From Stromatinia cepivora (Eukaryota > Ascomycota > Leotiomycetes > Helotiales > Sclerotiniaceae), in NCBI GenBank assembly GCA_014898415.1, contig RCTD01000015.1, forward strand, positions 372,001 through 436,000: DNA of 64,000 bases. The letters are read 5' to 3'. This document shows positions 12,181 through 23,170 of the stretch, piece after piece. The first letter of the stretch is position 1. Each line of letters starts with the position of its first letter. Position numbers and translations under genes: made by a program. The notes under the pieces are model-generated. The model was not told the DNA's origin. It saw only the letters and a program-made list of their open reading frames with translations, and made no database searches.

Positions 12181-13150
12181 AAAGAAATTCTAGGAATCAA
12201 AATACTAAGAATTTATAAAGAAACAATATCGGATCAAAAATACTCTGAAAAATGAAAGAAAATCATCCAAAAGGAAATCATATCCTTAATTCAAAATAAT
12301 ACTTGGGAAGAATATATATTTCTTAAAGGAAATAATCTGGTTTCAACGAAATAAATATTTATAATTAAGATTAAAAATAACAAGGTAAAACGATTCAAAA
12401 CAAGATTAATGATTCGAAAATTCAATCAAATACTAAAAAAAGATTATAACAAAACGTTTGCACCAATAATAAGATTAAATACACTTAGATTATTCCTAAC
12501 TATTATCGCAAAAGAAAATTTGGAATGTTCACATTTCGATATCAAAAACACCTTTATCGAATCACACTTGAAGAAAGAGATCTACTTCGAACTATCCCAA
12601 AATATCAAAATCAAAAAGGGATATATACTATAAGCCCTACAAAGTCTATATAATTTAAAGCAAACTAAAAAGAATTGAAGTTTATTATTAAAGAAAAAGC
12701 TTTTAAATATAGATTTTGTATAAAATTTGGCAGACCCATATCTGTATACATCTAAAAACTGTAATATAATATTACTAGTATATATCGACGATATCGTTAT
12801 TGTATTATATATATCATTACAAATCATTTGGTTCGATGAAAAGCTATCAATTTATTTTAACATTAAGAATCTAAGGGAGATTAATAAGATCCTAAATGTT
12901 AAAATTATTTGTAATAAAAAAGTATATACATTAATTATAGATTAAAAAGAATATTTTAATATTATACTAATCAAATATAATATTATATATGGATAACATT
13001 AAATCAAGAAACTATCAATAATAGATTATACCTATCTCCGACCAGTAATCGATAATAATAAACTAACAAATATAAATGAATATCAACAATGAATAAGAAG
13101 TATAATTTATCCAATAATATATATTCGATTAAATATAGTATTCTTAATTG
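12181..13150 (+). pseudogene. Copia-1A reverse transcriptase
   Basis: Reading blocks in order: F-A-P-I-I-R-L-N-T-L-R (12460, family F-A-P-V-x-R), F-D-I-K-N-T-F-I-E (12540, family Q-x-D-V-x-T-A-F-L), L-Y-N-L-K-Q-T (12645, family L-Y-G-L-K-Q-S) and L-L-V-Y-I-D-D-I-V-I (12775-12800). In the last block both catalytic Asp residues survive. The region is open at 12409-12633 and 12727-12945. It is one of the clearest domains in the window but is broken by stops in between. Confidence 0.88.
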
Positions 13151-13791
13151 AAAGACTTTTATAATTTATAATAAAATCAGCAAAATATTATATTATAATT
13201 TTGAAGAATTTAATACGATATTTATGATCAACAATCAAATAGAAGCTATGATTCAGGCCAAAAGGAGTACAATCTGATATCTATAAAGAATATGATATAC
13301 CTGACAATACAATAAAGATATATACAAATACAGATTAGACTAATGATAAACATAACCAAAAAAGTATTTCAAAAAAAGTTGTAATATTCTACAAAGGTCT
13401 TATATCATAGATTAACAAAAAACAAATATTTATGACTACCTTTAATACAGAATCAGAATATATTACAATAATAATATTCATTAAACAAAGGAAATAGATT
13501 ATATAAATATTTAAAGATTTATTTAAATCAAATTATATTGAAAAGAACAAAGATATAATTCAAATACTTAATGATAATTAAGATGCTTTAGTTTTAACCA
13601 AAAACTTATATTTGTATAAACAATCCAAATATATAGATATCAGTTATCATTTCATTAAGGATTTGATAGAAAAAAAGAAAATCGCTATTAATTATATCAA
13701 TATATACGATATAATTGCCGATAGAATGATGAAGTCTTATATAAAGATTGTTTTCGAAAGATTCAAAAAAATATTGGGATTAATAACCTAA
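13151..13791 (+). pseudogene. Copia-1A RNase H and polyprotein end
   Basis: The frame shows T-E-S-E-Y-I-T-I (near 13447, RNase H active-site block T-E-A-E-Y). It then shows K-Y-I-D-I-S-Y-H-F-I (near 13627, family K-H-I-D-I-R-Y-H-F-I-R) and I-A-D-R-M-M-K (near 13710, family A-D-x-x-T-K). It ends at L-G-L-I-T before a TAA at about 13789. This is typical of a Ty1/copia C-terminus. Confidence 0.85.
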
Positions 13792-13815
13792 AAGAATTGA
13801 ATAGGATATCCTCAA

Positions 13816-13823
13816 TAAAGGAG
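13816..13823 (+). promoter_or_regulatory. Copia-1A polypurine tract
   Basis: The purine run aaaggag ends immediately before the right LTR, where plus-strand DNA synthesis would be primed. Confidence 0.55.
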
Positions 13824-13989
13824 TATTGGAAATAAGATTATTATAGAATTAGAATTGAGATTACAAAATTACAATAATATATAAACTATATTTGGGGATA
13901 ACCTTAATTCTATTCCTATTAGAATTATAGATCCTTAGTTCAATCTATATAGTCAACAATACTACTACTTCCTGCACCAAAAGTTAACA
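13824..13989 (+). repeat. Copia-1A right LTR (166 bp)
   Basis: It begins tattgg (tgttgg with one G-to-A change) and ends gttaaca, followed by the taatc duplication at 13990-13994. Confidence 0.93.
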
Positions 13990-13994
13990 TAATC

Positions 13995-14325
13995 TAACAA
14001 TTATATATATTTTTAATTGCTATATTATAAGATTAATTATTCATTTATATTCTTTCGATAGAAAACTTTCTTTTTATTGTTCAAAATCTTGATTTCGAAG
14101 AATATTGTAGATAACAAACCGAAGATTAAAAGAAATTTGTGATTTATATACAATCAAATTCTTTTCTATTTCAAGGATACCAGAATCATTTCAGATTTAT
14201 ATATTATATTATTCCTTTATTAATATCTGTTTATAATTGTTTTGTATATTCATTTACAAATTATATGAATTACTATTTTCTATATCTTTCTATTTGTTTC
14301 AGATCGTTTTTCGATTTGGAGAATA
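13995..14325 (+). other. Remainder of the Copia-3 tail
   Basis: This resumes the sequence broken at 8505 by Copia-1A. A 68-codon open frame at 14139-14345 (mostly Phe, Tyr and Ile) shows no family features and runs into the LTR, so I do not call it a gene. A short purine run (ggagaa) precedes the LTR and could be the polypurine tract. Confidence 0.4.
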
Positions 14326-14634
14326 TATTACGGAAAACCCTATAATCCTTTGTATTTTATGAAAAATCAAAGTGTATACTTTTCAATCGGAATGAAGGAT
14401 CTATTAATCTTTATTAATCTATCAATTAATAAGATAATCCTGATATACTAATAAATAAAGATTTAATTTAATTAAGGTATATATTGGCTAAATAACTACT
14501 TATTTGTTCTATATATATAGCTCTTGATTTATATAATCAAGGGTAAATCATTTAATTCTTTTACTCTATCAATCACGTATACCATCTATTCCCCGATCCC
14601 TGAAAGTGCTCTGTAATCATACTATCCCGTGATA
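14326..14634 (+). repeat. Copia-3 right LTR (309 bp)
   Basis: Colinear with 885-1193 along the full length, with ends tattacgg and cccgtgata. The flank gataa on the right does not match the tctat left of the partner LTR. It could therefore be the right LTR of Copia-3 after recombination, or a separate solo LTR. Confidence 0.65.
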
Positions 14635-14684
14635 GATAATAAATATAATAAATTGGATTTTGTTAATTGATAATTAAACATTAT
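14635..14684. other. Anonymous AT-rich spacer
   Basis: A 50-bp piece of non-element DNA between the Copia-3 LTR and Copia-1B. It continues at 22498. It includes the left attat target copy (14680-14684). Confidence 0.5.
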
Positions 14685-14850
14685 TGTTGGAAATGAGGCC
14701 ATCATAGGATCAGAATTGAGGTCACGTGATCACAATGGTGCACAGACCATATTTGGGGATAACCTCAATTCTACTCCTACTAGAATAATAGATCCTTAGT
14801 TCAATTTACATAGTCAATAATACTACTATTTCCTATATCAAAAGTTAATA
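14685..14850 (+). repeat. Copia-1B left LTR (166 bp)
   Basis: It starts tgttggaaatgagg and ends gttaata. It retains more C/G than the other Copia-1 LTRs. The primer-binding site gattatgaaccc follows at 14851-14862. Confidence 0.92.
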
Positions 14851-15182
14851 GATTATGAACCCGATTGTATAATAATGATTAAAAAGTAAAATAAATCGAG
14901 AAAGGATTAGTATAATTAATAAAGGTAAAACAAAATGGAAATCAGAATTTTTATATAATATCATCGAAGCAAAATTGAAATATAACAATACAGTTTATAA
15001 TTCACAATATTATAAACTCAAATAGAGAGCAATCTGTACAATACTGATACAGAATTATAGTAGAAATGAAGAGCAAATTCGTATAGTTATAAAAAAACAT
15101 ATTATAATATGATTTTATGAATTTTCTTATTGTTTTATTTTTTATATTTTTTTATTATTCTAAATCTATTTGCAATATATTT

Positions 15183-16229
15183 TTTAAGATTGTTTTAAAA
15201 ATCTGAAGATTATCTTTGATATTTATTAAACAATAAGAAATTTTTATAATATCGGAATCAAATAACTTTTCGAAATTCGATCAAAACAATTATAAACAAT
15301 AATTTAGATAAATAAAGATATAATTGAAAAAAAAAGAATAGTTTTATATAATTGATTAAATATTAGATGAATATATATAGATTGTAGAATCCAATATAGT
15401 ATTTATTTATGAAATTAATGATCATGTATATTACAATATCGAATTGAAATCGAAATATTTAAAGGATAAAATGAATATATTATTATATATTTGTATAATA
15501 TTTAATAATAATAATAAAGCCTTTATCAATGAATATTCAATAATATATATATTTTAAAAATATTTTAAATCAAAATATATCAAAATCAATACAATTACAA
15601 TCAATATATATATAACGATAATCTAGAACTTCAAATTTCAATCTGATATTCATTCCAATATAATTATTATCGAAGTTTAGAATAAACTAAAAAAGTATAA
15701 AAAAAAATTAAAGATTATAAACGAAAATTATCGATTAATATATTAAGATATTGTTTTATTCTTGATTTTAATATATAATCTTTTAATCGATTATCAAGGA
15801 GTAATAGATATATTGGATATCCAAATCAATTTTAATATTAATAATAAGATTAAGTATTTACAGATTAAGGAATTTTGTTTTAAAAATGGATTAAAATAAA
15901 TATAAATTATAAAAGGATCTAGATATACTTTTCGATATCAAGAATCAGATTTCGAAACCTCAAATAATGTTTGTGATTTGTATCAAAAAGAAGGTTATTA
16001 TATATGAGATTGCTTGTATTTAATACGAATTAATAAACTTTTTTGTAATTATCTTTATTATCAAAAAAAAAAAGGATTATCGAATCCGAAAAAGATTTAT
16101 TTCAACAAAAAAGATCAAGTATATTTTACTAATAATATCTTTGAATCAGATTTCGATATTAAAGATATAATAGAGGAAGATTGCAATTTGATAAAGGAGA
16201 TCATTAGTAAAGCTTCTTCTAATAAATAA
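15183..16229 (+). pseudogene. Copia-1B Gag
   Basis: This is homologous to the Gag of copies A and C. The best open part is 16014-16229 (71 codons), which begins just after the zinc knuckle and carries the acidic stretch F-D-I-K-D-I-I-E-E-D-C. In the knuckle near 15975-16015 the order C-D-L-Y...D-C is retained in part. Upstream codons are mostly closed by stops. Confidence 0.7.
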
Positions 16230-16830
16230 TATACTCATATAAATATTTCTTTATATATATTTGATTAACCTTTATTATTCAGATCAATAAATTCTATTAT
16301 CAAACGAAAGATAAAGATTGATAGAGAAATGATGTATTATCGTTATTGAAGTTTAATAGATATAATATATAAAAATGGTTGTAAGATATTACTTTTAAAT
16401 GTATTATATATACCAAAACTAAAAGTAAACTTACTATCAGAAAAAAGGATTTGGGAAATAAAGCTATAAAGGGAATTCAACTTTTATTATATATATTTCA
16501 AGAAGAATAATAAGAAAATTATTTATATTAGAATATAAAATGGAATATATATGATTTTATATATAATTAAAGGATACAAGGATATAATTCTCTATTCGAA
16601 TATATATCAAAATGATCAGAAAAAAGACTTTTCTTCAAAGATAATCGATAGTATTAAAGATATCGATAATGAATTAATATTCAAAAAGAAAAAGAGATAT
16701 TTGTTATAATATCGAAGATTCAATCATCTAGGTCCAAACAAGATCAAAAATCTATACAAGGTATCCAATATAATCAAATCAATAAAGATCCTAATTGAAT
16801 TAGATATCTACAAAATATATATATTCATTA
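16230..16830 (+). pseudogene. Copia-1B protease and pre-integrase region
   Basis: Colinear with 10057-10655 of copy A but without a long open frame. The L-Y-I-P-K-L-K-V-N-L-L block is readable near 16405. It keeps a Pro that copy A has lost, so the family consensus is closer to L-Y-I-P-G-L here. Confidence 0.65.
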
Positions 16831-17440
16831 AAATGATCAATCGTATTACGAAATAATTAAATCTATATAAATCAAAGAGATTCGAATTTATATATTTCGA
16901 TATTATAGAATCATTTTCAAAATCGATTCGAGGGAATTGTTATTTTATATTGATTATCGACAATTATATAAAAGTAAATTGGATTATATCATTTAAACAA
17001 AAAAACGATACAATTCAAATATTAAAAACTTGGAAAAAGAAAATAGAATTGATTATTGAAGAAAAGATCATTACAATCAGAATTAATAATGTATTAGAAT
17101 TCCTACAAGTTATTCGTAAATAATTATCAGATATACAATTCGAAATTACAACAATTGCTTTTTTATATCAAAACAAACTTGCAAAATAGAATATAAGGAT
17201 TGTAAAGGTAAATATAAAAACAATACTAAAAGAAATTGAATTATTATTAAAGTTTTAAAACGAAATTGTAAAATATAATATTTATATTAAGAATCATATT
17301 AGTATTGATTTTAATATAAACGAAATAGATCGATCTTTTATAAAAGCTTTTATAGATATAATATTAGATATAAAGATATACAAAATCTAGAGAAGTAAAT
17401 GTTACGCTTATATTAATCCCAAAATTATTCCGAAAAGGCA
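16831..17440 (+). pseudogene. Copia-1B integrase core
   Basis: Colinear with the integrase of copy A. Y-F-D-I-I-E-S-F (near 16895) marks the first Asp, and I-N-N-V-L-E-F (near 17085) is at the second position with Asp replaced by Asn. Stops are dense and no part is open over 60 codons. Confidence 0.7.
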
Positions 17441-18355
17441 AAGATATAACAAATTGCAGAACATTTCGAAAGTCGATATATTTTTAGGATATTCAAAAGT
17501 TACGAATAAATATATCAAAATGTATTCTTTAAAGTTAGATTATATATTTCGATTAAGCAAAGTAATTATAAATAAATCTTATCGAAAAGGAGATTTGGAT
17601 TTTAAATTAAGAAATTGTAAATCAGATTTACAAGAAATAAAGAATATAAAACCAAATCGAAGATCTTGTAGTAGATCAGCAGCAAATAAAGCATTTTCTC
17701 TATCCTCGGTATTTTCTTTATCCTCAATATTAAATGCAATATCTGTATTATTTTTATTCCAAGTATTCTTTCCAGTAGATATTATACTGAGTTCAATGAT
17801 TATACTAAACACTTTAATTGTCGAATTGAAATCAAATAAATTAAATATATCAATATCAATATATAATAAAAATAAAGATAGTAATATTCAAAAAACAAAT
17901 CAAGAATCTTTTTCTAAAGATATTTTAAATATCGAATCTATTATTCCAAAAATTCCCATTCAAAAATCAATTTCTATAAATCCTGAATCTATATCAAAAA
18001 TAAAATTTAAGATTGTTTTAAATTTTGTTAATAAATCTATTTCAATAGAATCAAAAAACAAAATAAATTTATAATTATCTAAAACCAAATAAAAGAATAT
18101 AATGGATCTTGAAGACGAACTCTTAAGATATTTAATATAAAAACAGAAAAGAGATATAAAACAAGATTTTGAAGAAAAATAAGAAAGCAAGATTATAAGA
18201 ATATTGATTGTAATATCTATACAGATCAAAATTCAAGAAAGTATAAAATATACTATAATTACAATTTTAATTATTTATAAGATGGATTTTTATATTAAAG
18301 ATAAAATCGTTTCAGATTTCATGATTTCGTTAATAGATATAAATAATACAGAAGA
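17441..18355 (+). pseudogene. Copia-1B linker, cut by TRIM-A
   Basis: Open for 206 codons at 17454-18074, the longest surviving open frame of the window. It starts with the integrase C-terminal block (D-I-F-L-G-Y-S-K) and becomes a Ser/Ile/Asn/Lys-rich linker. It includes a Ser-rich repeat near 17690-17740. The frame continues through 18204-18355, where TRIM-A is inserted after gaaga. The 17-bp palindrome is at 18006-18022. Confidence 0.8.
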
Positions 18356-18518
18356 TGTTGGATTTTGGATCATACCGTATATCTAAGCATGGGACTATAC
18401 TATAATAGGATTAGCCTGCACATGATTCTACCGAATCACACAACCTGTATAATAGCTTCTAACCAGATAACCTTAAAATAATAAAGCTTTTCAACCTATT
18501 TAATATAACTTATTAATA
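18356..18518 (+). repeat. TRIM-A left LTR (163 bp)
   Basis: It starts tgttggattttgg and ends ttattaata. The adjacent interior (aattataaatccggg, 18519 on) resembles the Copia-1 primer-binding site. Confidence 0.88.
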
Positions 18519-18648
18519 AATTATAAATCCGGGCTCTATATATTATTATATAATTTAAGATTAATCTTCCAGGATAAAAGATCAAATCCTCGATAGATCC
18601 AACAGAGTAAACAAATAAGGTCGATATAGCTGAACAAAAAAGCCTGCT

Positions 18649-18775
18649 ATACTAAATACATTGACAAAGTTGAATCTCAATAATATAATTAAAACGAGGA
18701 AATCTGCTATATTAAATATATTGGCAAAATTGAATCCCAATAATATAATTAATACAGGAAAACCCGTTTTAGAAA
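18649..18775 (+). repeat. Tandem duplication of about 64 bp in TRIM-A
   Basis: Two units follow one another. Each reads ctgctata..aaata, then attg..caaa.ttgaatc, then caataatataatta. The same pair, inverted, is in TRIM-B near 34740-34865, so it predates both insertions. Confidence 0.7.
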
Positions 18776-19089
18776 TTACTTAAACAGAAAATGCCACCTT
18801 TTTATATCCTTTTTCTGATAATTCGAAAATCAACCGATTCCTTCGATATCTTTTTTTCTTTTTCGGAAGTTTTTTTGTTTTATATCGATAGCAACAATAA
18901 AAAATAAGTATTTTGTAAAATAAAATAAATCTTTCGAAACCTTTTCAAAACAAAATTCGAATATTTCTGTTTTTCGAATATCTTTGATTTTTATACAATT
19001 AATAGATTTTCTATAGAAAATCTAATAGAAATATTGGAGATTATATTTCTAGTATAGTTTTTAGGGGAGTTATAAAATCCATATTTGTT

Positions 19090-19375
19090 TTTGTTTTAGA
19101 TATTTTAGGGGATTCGTTTTCAAAATCCATTATATTCTTTTATTCAATTTCAAATAATTATGGATTTATTTCGTTTTTGATTCTATTGAAATAAACTTAT
19201 CAATAAAATTTAAAACGATCTTAAATTTTGCTTTTAATATAGATTCAGGGTTTGCAAAAGTTGATTCTTAGATTGGAATTTCTGGAATGATGGATTCGAT
19301 ATCTGAAATACCTTTGGAAAAAGATTCTTGGTTTATCTTCTGAATATTATTATTTTTATCTTCATTATATCCTAT
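19090..19375 (-). pseudogene. Captured antisense fragment of the Copia-1 linker in TRIM-A
   Basis: Read on the minus strand, this matches about 280 bp of the Copia-1 polyprotein linker (11676-11954 in copy A). The peptide order is the same: E-S-F-S-K near its start, K-F-K-I-V-L-N-F in the middle, then N-E-S. The fragment is opposite to the element's LTR orientation and contains no complete domain. It contains the 17-bp palindrome at 19209-19225. The same capture is in TRIM-B, so it is an old, heritable part of this element. Confidence 0.82.
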
Positions 19376-20499
19376 ATCATTTATATTAAGAAAATATTAT
19401 TGTTTTTTGTTTTAAAAAATAACACTTCCGTTTTGAGGGAGTGTTTTTTATATTCCTTTTAAGGATTCTTTATTAACATTTAATTCTTTCCCTAACCATC
19501 ATCTTTTTATATTATTATTAATATCTTCAATATCTTCTTGTTTTTCTTTTTGTAATTACAACCATCAACTTCGCCATCTTTTGATGTATTATCTATTATA
19601 TATCATCTCAATACCACTTTATTCTTATTTCCAGATCAATATTATTTTGTTGTATCTTTATATTCAATACTTACAACAATAACTACACTAACGATCGTAA
19701 AAAAAAAGAAGAGTATCCCTAATAAAAGAACCGAAAATAGAACCAAAAGCGACTATAAAAGGAATCAAAGATGGAATCAAAGGAGGAGACTGTATATCAG
19801 AAGATATACAGAGCGATATATTAGAAGAAGCGGACGATTACATTAATAATAAAAGAATATATATCCAAATAAAAAAAGTATTAAACTCTGTTATATAATA
19901 TATAAAGATTATTAGATACCTAGCTAAATATAATACTAAAAATCGATAGATATCATAGCTTCCTAAAACCGATAGCAACTTACCAACTAATATATAAAGA
20001 TCATTAATACCTAAACAAATATAATACTAAAGATCGACAGATATAATAGTTCCCTAAAGTAAAAACTACTAATTAGTAGCCTACCAATCATCCTAATTAA
20101 TAGCTAATTATACTTTTACTATAAAAGGAAGAATTATAAATATGATTTTATAAAATATACTGTTCTATTAGAAAAAGGCATCTGTACTGTAATATAGAAC
20201 TGAAAGCTTTAACCCAATACAATTGAAGGATTAGAAGCAGAAGAAATGAATTTCCTTTAATTTTTATTATGAAAAGAAGAATACTAATTATCCTTTAAAG
20301 ATTATTATACTATCATAAAGCGATTATTCTATTCGAATCTTATTAGATCTTGGATCTTAAAAGATTTAATAAAGAAATAATCACTCAACATTATTAACTT
20401 TCTATTTTCAGATTAACATTGCTCAATTCGATTTAAACCAATTGTAATATTTATAATTTAACCCTTTCTATTTTTATATACATTACATTCCTAAAGAAG
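19376..20499 (+). other. TRIM-A interior of unknown origin
   Basis: It holds a hairpin (arms 19422-19430 and 19438-19446) followed by T-rich DNA. It also has a short open stretch near 19719-19900 with repeated K-E-P-K/E-P-K and G-I-K-D-G/G-I-K-G-G motifs, and an imperfect tandem repeat at about 19900-20060. No known domain is seen. A purine run (ctaaagaag) precedes the right LTR as a possible polypurine tract. Confidence 0.45.
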
Positions 20500-20662
20500 T
20501 ATTGGATTTTAAATCATACTGTATATCTAAGCATAGGACTATACTATAATGGGATTAATCTGCATATAATTCTACCGAATCACACAACCTGTATAATAGC
20601 TTCTAGTCAGATAACCTTAGAATAATAAGGCTTTTCCACCCACTCAATATGACTTGTTAACA
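20500..20662 (+). repeat. TRIM-A right LTR (163 bp)
   Basis: It begins tattggatttt and ends cttgttaaca, and the gaaga duplication follows. Confidence 0.88.
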
Positions 20663-20667
20663 GAAGA

Positions 20668-21560
20668 TATAATATATTCAATTGAAAAAGTTTTGGGAAT
20701 CAAAATACTAAAAACTTATAAGGAAATAATATCGGATCAAAAATACTTTGAAAAATGAAAGGAAGTTATTCAAAAGGAAATCATATCTTTAATTCAAAAT
20801 AATATTTGGGAAGAATATATATTCCCTAAAAGAAATAATTTGGTTTCAACAAAATAAATATTTATAGTTAAAATAAAGGATAACAAAGTAAAACAATTCA
20901 AAGCAAAATTAGTAGTTTGAAGATTCAATTAGATATTAGAAAAAGATTATAATAAAATATTTGTATCAATAATGAAACTAGATATATTTGGATTATTCCT
21001 AATTATTGTTGTAAAAGAAAATTTAGAATATTTATATTTCGATATTAAAAATACCTTTATTGAATTGTATTTGAAAGAAAAGATCTATTTCGAACTATCT
21101 CAAAATATCAAAGTCGAAAAGGGATATATACTACAAGCCCTATAAAATCTATATAATTTGAAGCAAATTGAAAAGGATTAAAGTTTATTATTAAAGAAAG
21201 AGCTTTTAAGTATAGGCTTTATACAAAATTTGATAGATCTATATTTATATATATTCAAAGATTATAATATAATATTATTAATATATATCAACGATATCGT
21301 TATTGTATTATATATATTATTACAAATTACTTAATTCGATAAAAAACTATTAATCTATTTTAATATCAAAAATCTAGAGGAGATTAATAAGATTTTAAAT
21401 ATTAGGATTATTTGTAATAGAAAAATATATATATTAATTATAGATCAAGAAGAATATCTCGATATTATATTAACTAAATATGATATTATATATAGATAAT
21501 ATCAAGTTAAGAAACTATCAATAATAGATTATACTTATCTCCGATCAGCAATCGATAATA
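20668..21560 (+). pseudogene. Copia-1B reverse transcriptase
   Basis: This resumes the polyprotein interrupted at 18355. Blocks readable in order: a decayed F-V-S-I-M-K-L-D near 20960, F-D-I-K-N-T-F-I-E near 21040, L-Y-N-L-K-Q-I near 21150 and L-L-I-Y-I-N-D-I near 21275-21300. In the last block the first catalytic Asp codon is Asn. No open frame exceeds 60 codons, so this copy is more damaged than those in A and C. Confidence 0.78.
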
Positions 21561-22300
21561 ATGAATTAGCAGATATGAATGAATATCAATAACAAATAAA
21601 AAGTGTAATTCATTTAATGATATATATTCGATCAGATATAATATTCTTAATTGGAAGATTTTCACAATTTATAACAAAATTAGTAAAATATCATATTATA
21701 GTTTTGAAAAATCTAATGCGATATCTACGATCAATAATCAAACAGAAGCTATAATTCGAGCTAAAGAGAGTACAATCTGATATTTATAAAGAATATAATA
21801 TATTTGATAATATAATAAAGGTATATATAGATACAAATTGAATTAATAACAAATATAACCGGAAAAGTGTTTTAAAGGGAGTTGTAATATTCTATAAAGG
21901 TTTTATATCGTGGATTAACAAAAAACAAGTATTTATAATTATCTCTAATGTAGAATCAGAATATATTATGATAGTAATATTCATCAAATAAGGAAAATAG
22001 ATTATATAAATATTCAAAGATCTATTCAGATTAAATTATATTAGAAAGAACAAAAATACAATTCAAATATTTGATAATAATTAGGATATTTTAATTTTAA
22101 TCAAAAACCTATATTTGTATAAACAATTCAAATATATAAATATTAATTATTATTTTATTAAGGATTTAATAGAAAAGGAGAAAATCGCTATTAGTTATAT
22201 CAATATATACAATATAATTACCGATAGAATAATGAAGTTTTATATAAGAATTGTTTTCGAAAGGTTCAAGAAAATATTAGGATTAATAATCTAAAAGAAT
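21561..22300 (+). pseudogene. Copia-1B RNase H
   Basis: Colinear with 13080-13791 of copy A. E-S-E-Y-I-M-I (near 21955), K-Y-I-N-I-N-Y-Y-F-I (near 22133) and I-T-D-R-I-M-K (near 22215) stand for the RNase H landmarks. The His and Asp residues are lost by transitions. It ends at L-G-L-I-I before the right LTR. Confidence 0.75.
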
Positions 22301-22326
22301 CGAATAGGATATCTTCAATAAGGAAA

Positions 22327-22492
22327 TATTGGAAATGAAGCTATTATAGAATCAGAATTGAGATTATATGATCACAATAATACATAGATTATATTTGGGG
22401 ATAATTTCAATTCTATTTCTACTAGAATAATAAATCCTTAATTCAATCTATATAATCAACAATACTACTACTTCCTGCACCAAAAGTTAACA
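22327..22492 (+). repeat. Copia-1B right LTR (166 bp)
   Basis: It begins tattggaaatgaag and ends gttaaca. A purine run (aggaaa) precedes it, and the attat duplication is at 22493-22497. Confidence 0.92.
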
Positions 22493-22497
22493 ATTAT

Positions 22498-22878
22498 TAG
22501 ATTTTTGGATTTTGATTATGAAATATAGATAAATCTTTCTTTTTATTTATCCCCATAATGATTTCAAAAATTATTTATTGGGATTCTGTTATCAAGAAAT
22601 GTATTTGATAAATGTTTTATTAATTAGTAGAATTAGATATTAATAAGGATTTGAATAATATAAATAAAGATAATTGTTGAAGGTATATATTATAATCCTA
22701 ATCTTTATATCTTAATATAATTCTTTAATAATAAGAATTTCCGAATCCTTTAATATAAATCGAAAACATAATATATCGATCTTTAATTGATATCTAAATT
22801 TATATTTTATAATCAAAAAAGTCTAAGAATTATATTAATATTAAATAAATCAAAAACAATAATAATAAATCGATATAT
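22498..22878. other. Anonymous AT-rich DNA
   Basis: This is about 380 bp between Copia-1B and the solo LTR. No open frame over 60 codons, no repeat shared with another part of the window, and no domain is seen. Its last bases (atat, 22875-22878) are the target duplication of the solo LTR. Confidence 0.5.
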
Positions 22879-23170
22879 TGTGAGAAAGTTGGGATATTAA
22901 GACCTAACACATAGTTAGTTCGTAATCATTTGGTCATATAACTCTTTATAATTAGATATAAAAAAGAACTTTGCTTTCCTTTTCTTGAAAAAAATTAATC
23001 GTTTTTCCACTAATCTTTTTGTACCCTATTTATACACAACCCAAATTATTATCTAAATCTATTAATTTTATTATTTGAAGCCTTTATAATATAATCTGAT
23101 CAATTCCAATTCCCATTTCCCCTCGTAGCGTGCTATCGGGACGCACGTATCTCGACCTACCTCTTTCACA
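22879..23170 (+). repeat. Solo Gypsy-1 LTR (292 bp)
   Basis: Homologous over its full length to the LTRs at 35348-35638, 46291-46581 and 60882-61172. It begins tgtgagaaagttggg and ends ctctttcaca. The 4-bp flanks atat (22875-22878 and 23171-23174) agree. No Gypsy-1 interior is attached, so it probably arose by recombination between the two LTRs of a full element. Confidence 0.85.

Larger units (their letters stand above)
8506..13989 (+). mobile_element. Copia-1A, full-length 5,484-bp Ty1/copia element
   Basis: It has 166-bp LTRs (8506-8671 and 13824-13989) with tgttgg...gttaaca ends and a perfect 5-bp target duplication. The internal part is one gag-pol polyprotein in a single frame from about 9010 to 13791: Gag, protease, integrase, a long linker, reverse transcriptase, RNase H. 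It sits in the tail of Copia-3. All domains contain stops, so it is inactive. Two more full copies (14685-22492 and 23738-29219) allow position-by-position comparison. Confidence 0.93.
885..14634 (+). mobile_element. Copia-3, Ty1/copia element with a nested Copia-1A
   Basis: Two 309-bp direct repeats (885-1193 and 14326-14634) bracket a polyprotein with copia domain order: Gag, protease, integrase, reverse transcriptase, RNase H. Protease, integrase, reverse transcriptase and RNase H share one reading frame. Without the 5,489 bp of Copia-1A plus its duplicated target, the element would be about 8.26 kb. That is long for copia because about 1.9 kb separates RNase H from the right LTR. The outer flanks do not match (tctat on the left, gataa on the right), so the two LTRs may not come from one insertion. 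Pairing them is an inference. The copia assignment itself is firm. Confidence 0.65.
18356..20662 (+). mobile_element. TRIM-A, non-autonomous LTR element with captured Copia-1 fragment
   Basis: It is 2,307 bp with 163-bp LTRs (18356-18518 and 20500-20662) and a perfect gaaga duplication (18351-18355, 20663-20667), inserted in the Copia-1B linker. The ends tgttgga...gttaaca, the LTR length and the primer-binding region resemble Copia-1. I infer that Copia-1 enzymes moved it. It has no gag, protease, integrase or polymerase. The interior holds a tandem repeat, an antisense piece of Copia-1 and about 1.1 kb of unassigned DNA. A second copy, TRIM-B, is at 32895-35135. Confidence 0.88.
14685..22492 (+). 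mobile_element. Copia-1B, full-length element split by TRIM-A
   Basis: LTRs are at 14685-14850 and 22327-22492 (166 bp each). The flanks attat at 14680-14684 and 22493-22497 are identical. Removing TRIM-A and one copy of its target (2,312 bp) leaves 5,496 bp, close to Copia-1A (5,484) and Copia-1C (5,482). It has the same polyprotein and domain order as copy A but more stops. Confidence 0.93.

Noticed and set aside
18649..18775. Short repeats with spacers that might suggest CRISPR or a satellite
   Set aside because: Only two adjoining imperfect units, with no constant spacer length, inside an LTR element of a eukaryote.
19422..19446. Hairpin followed by T-rich DNA in TRIM-A as a transcription terminator
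   Set aside because: Rho-independent termination is not used by RNA polymerase II, and the TRIM-B counterpart has lost the pairing.
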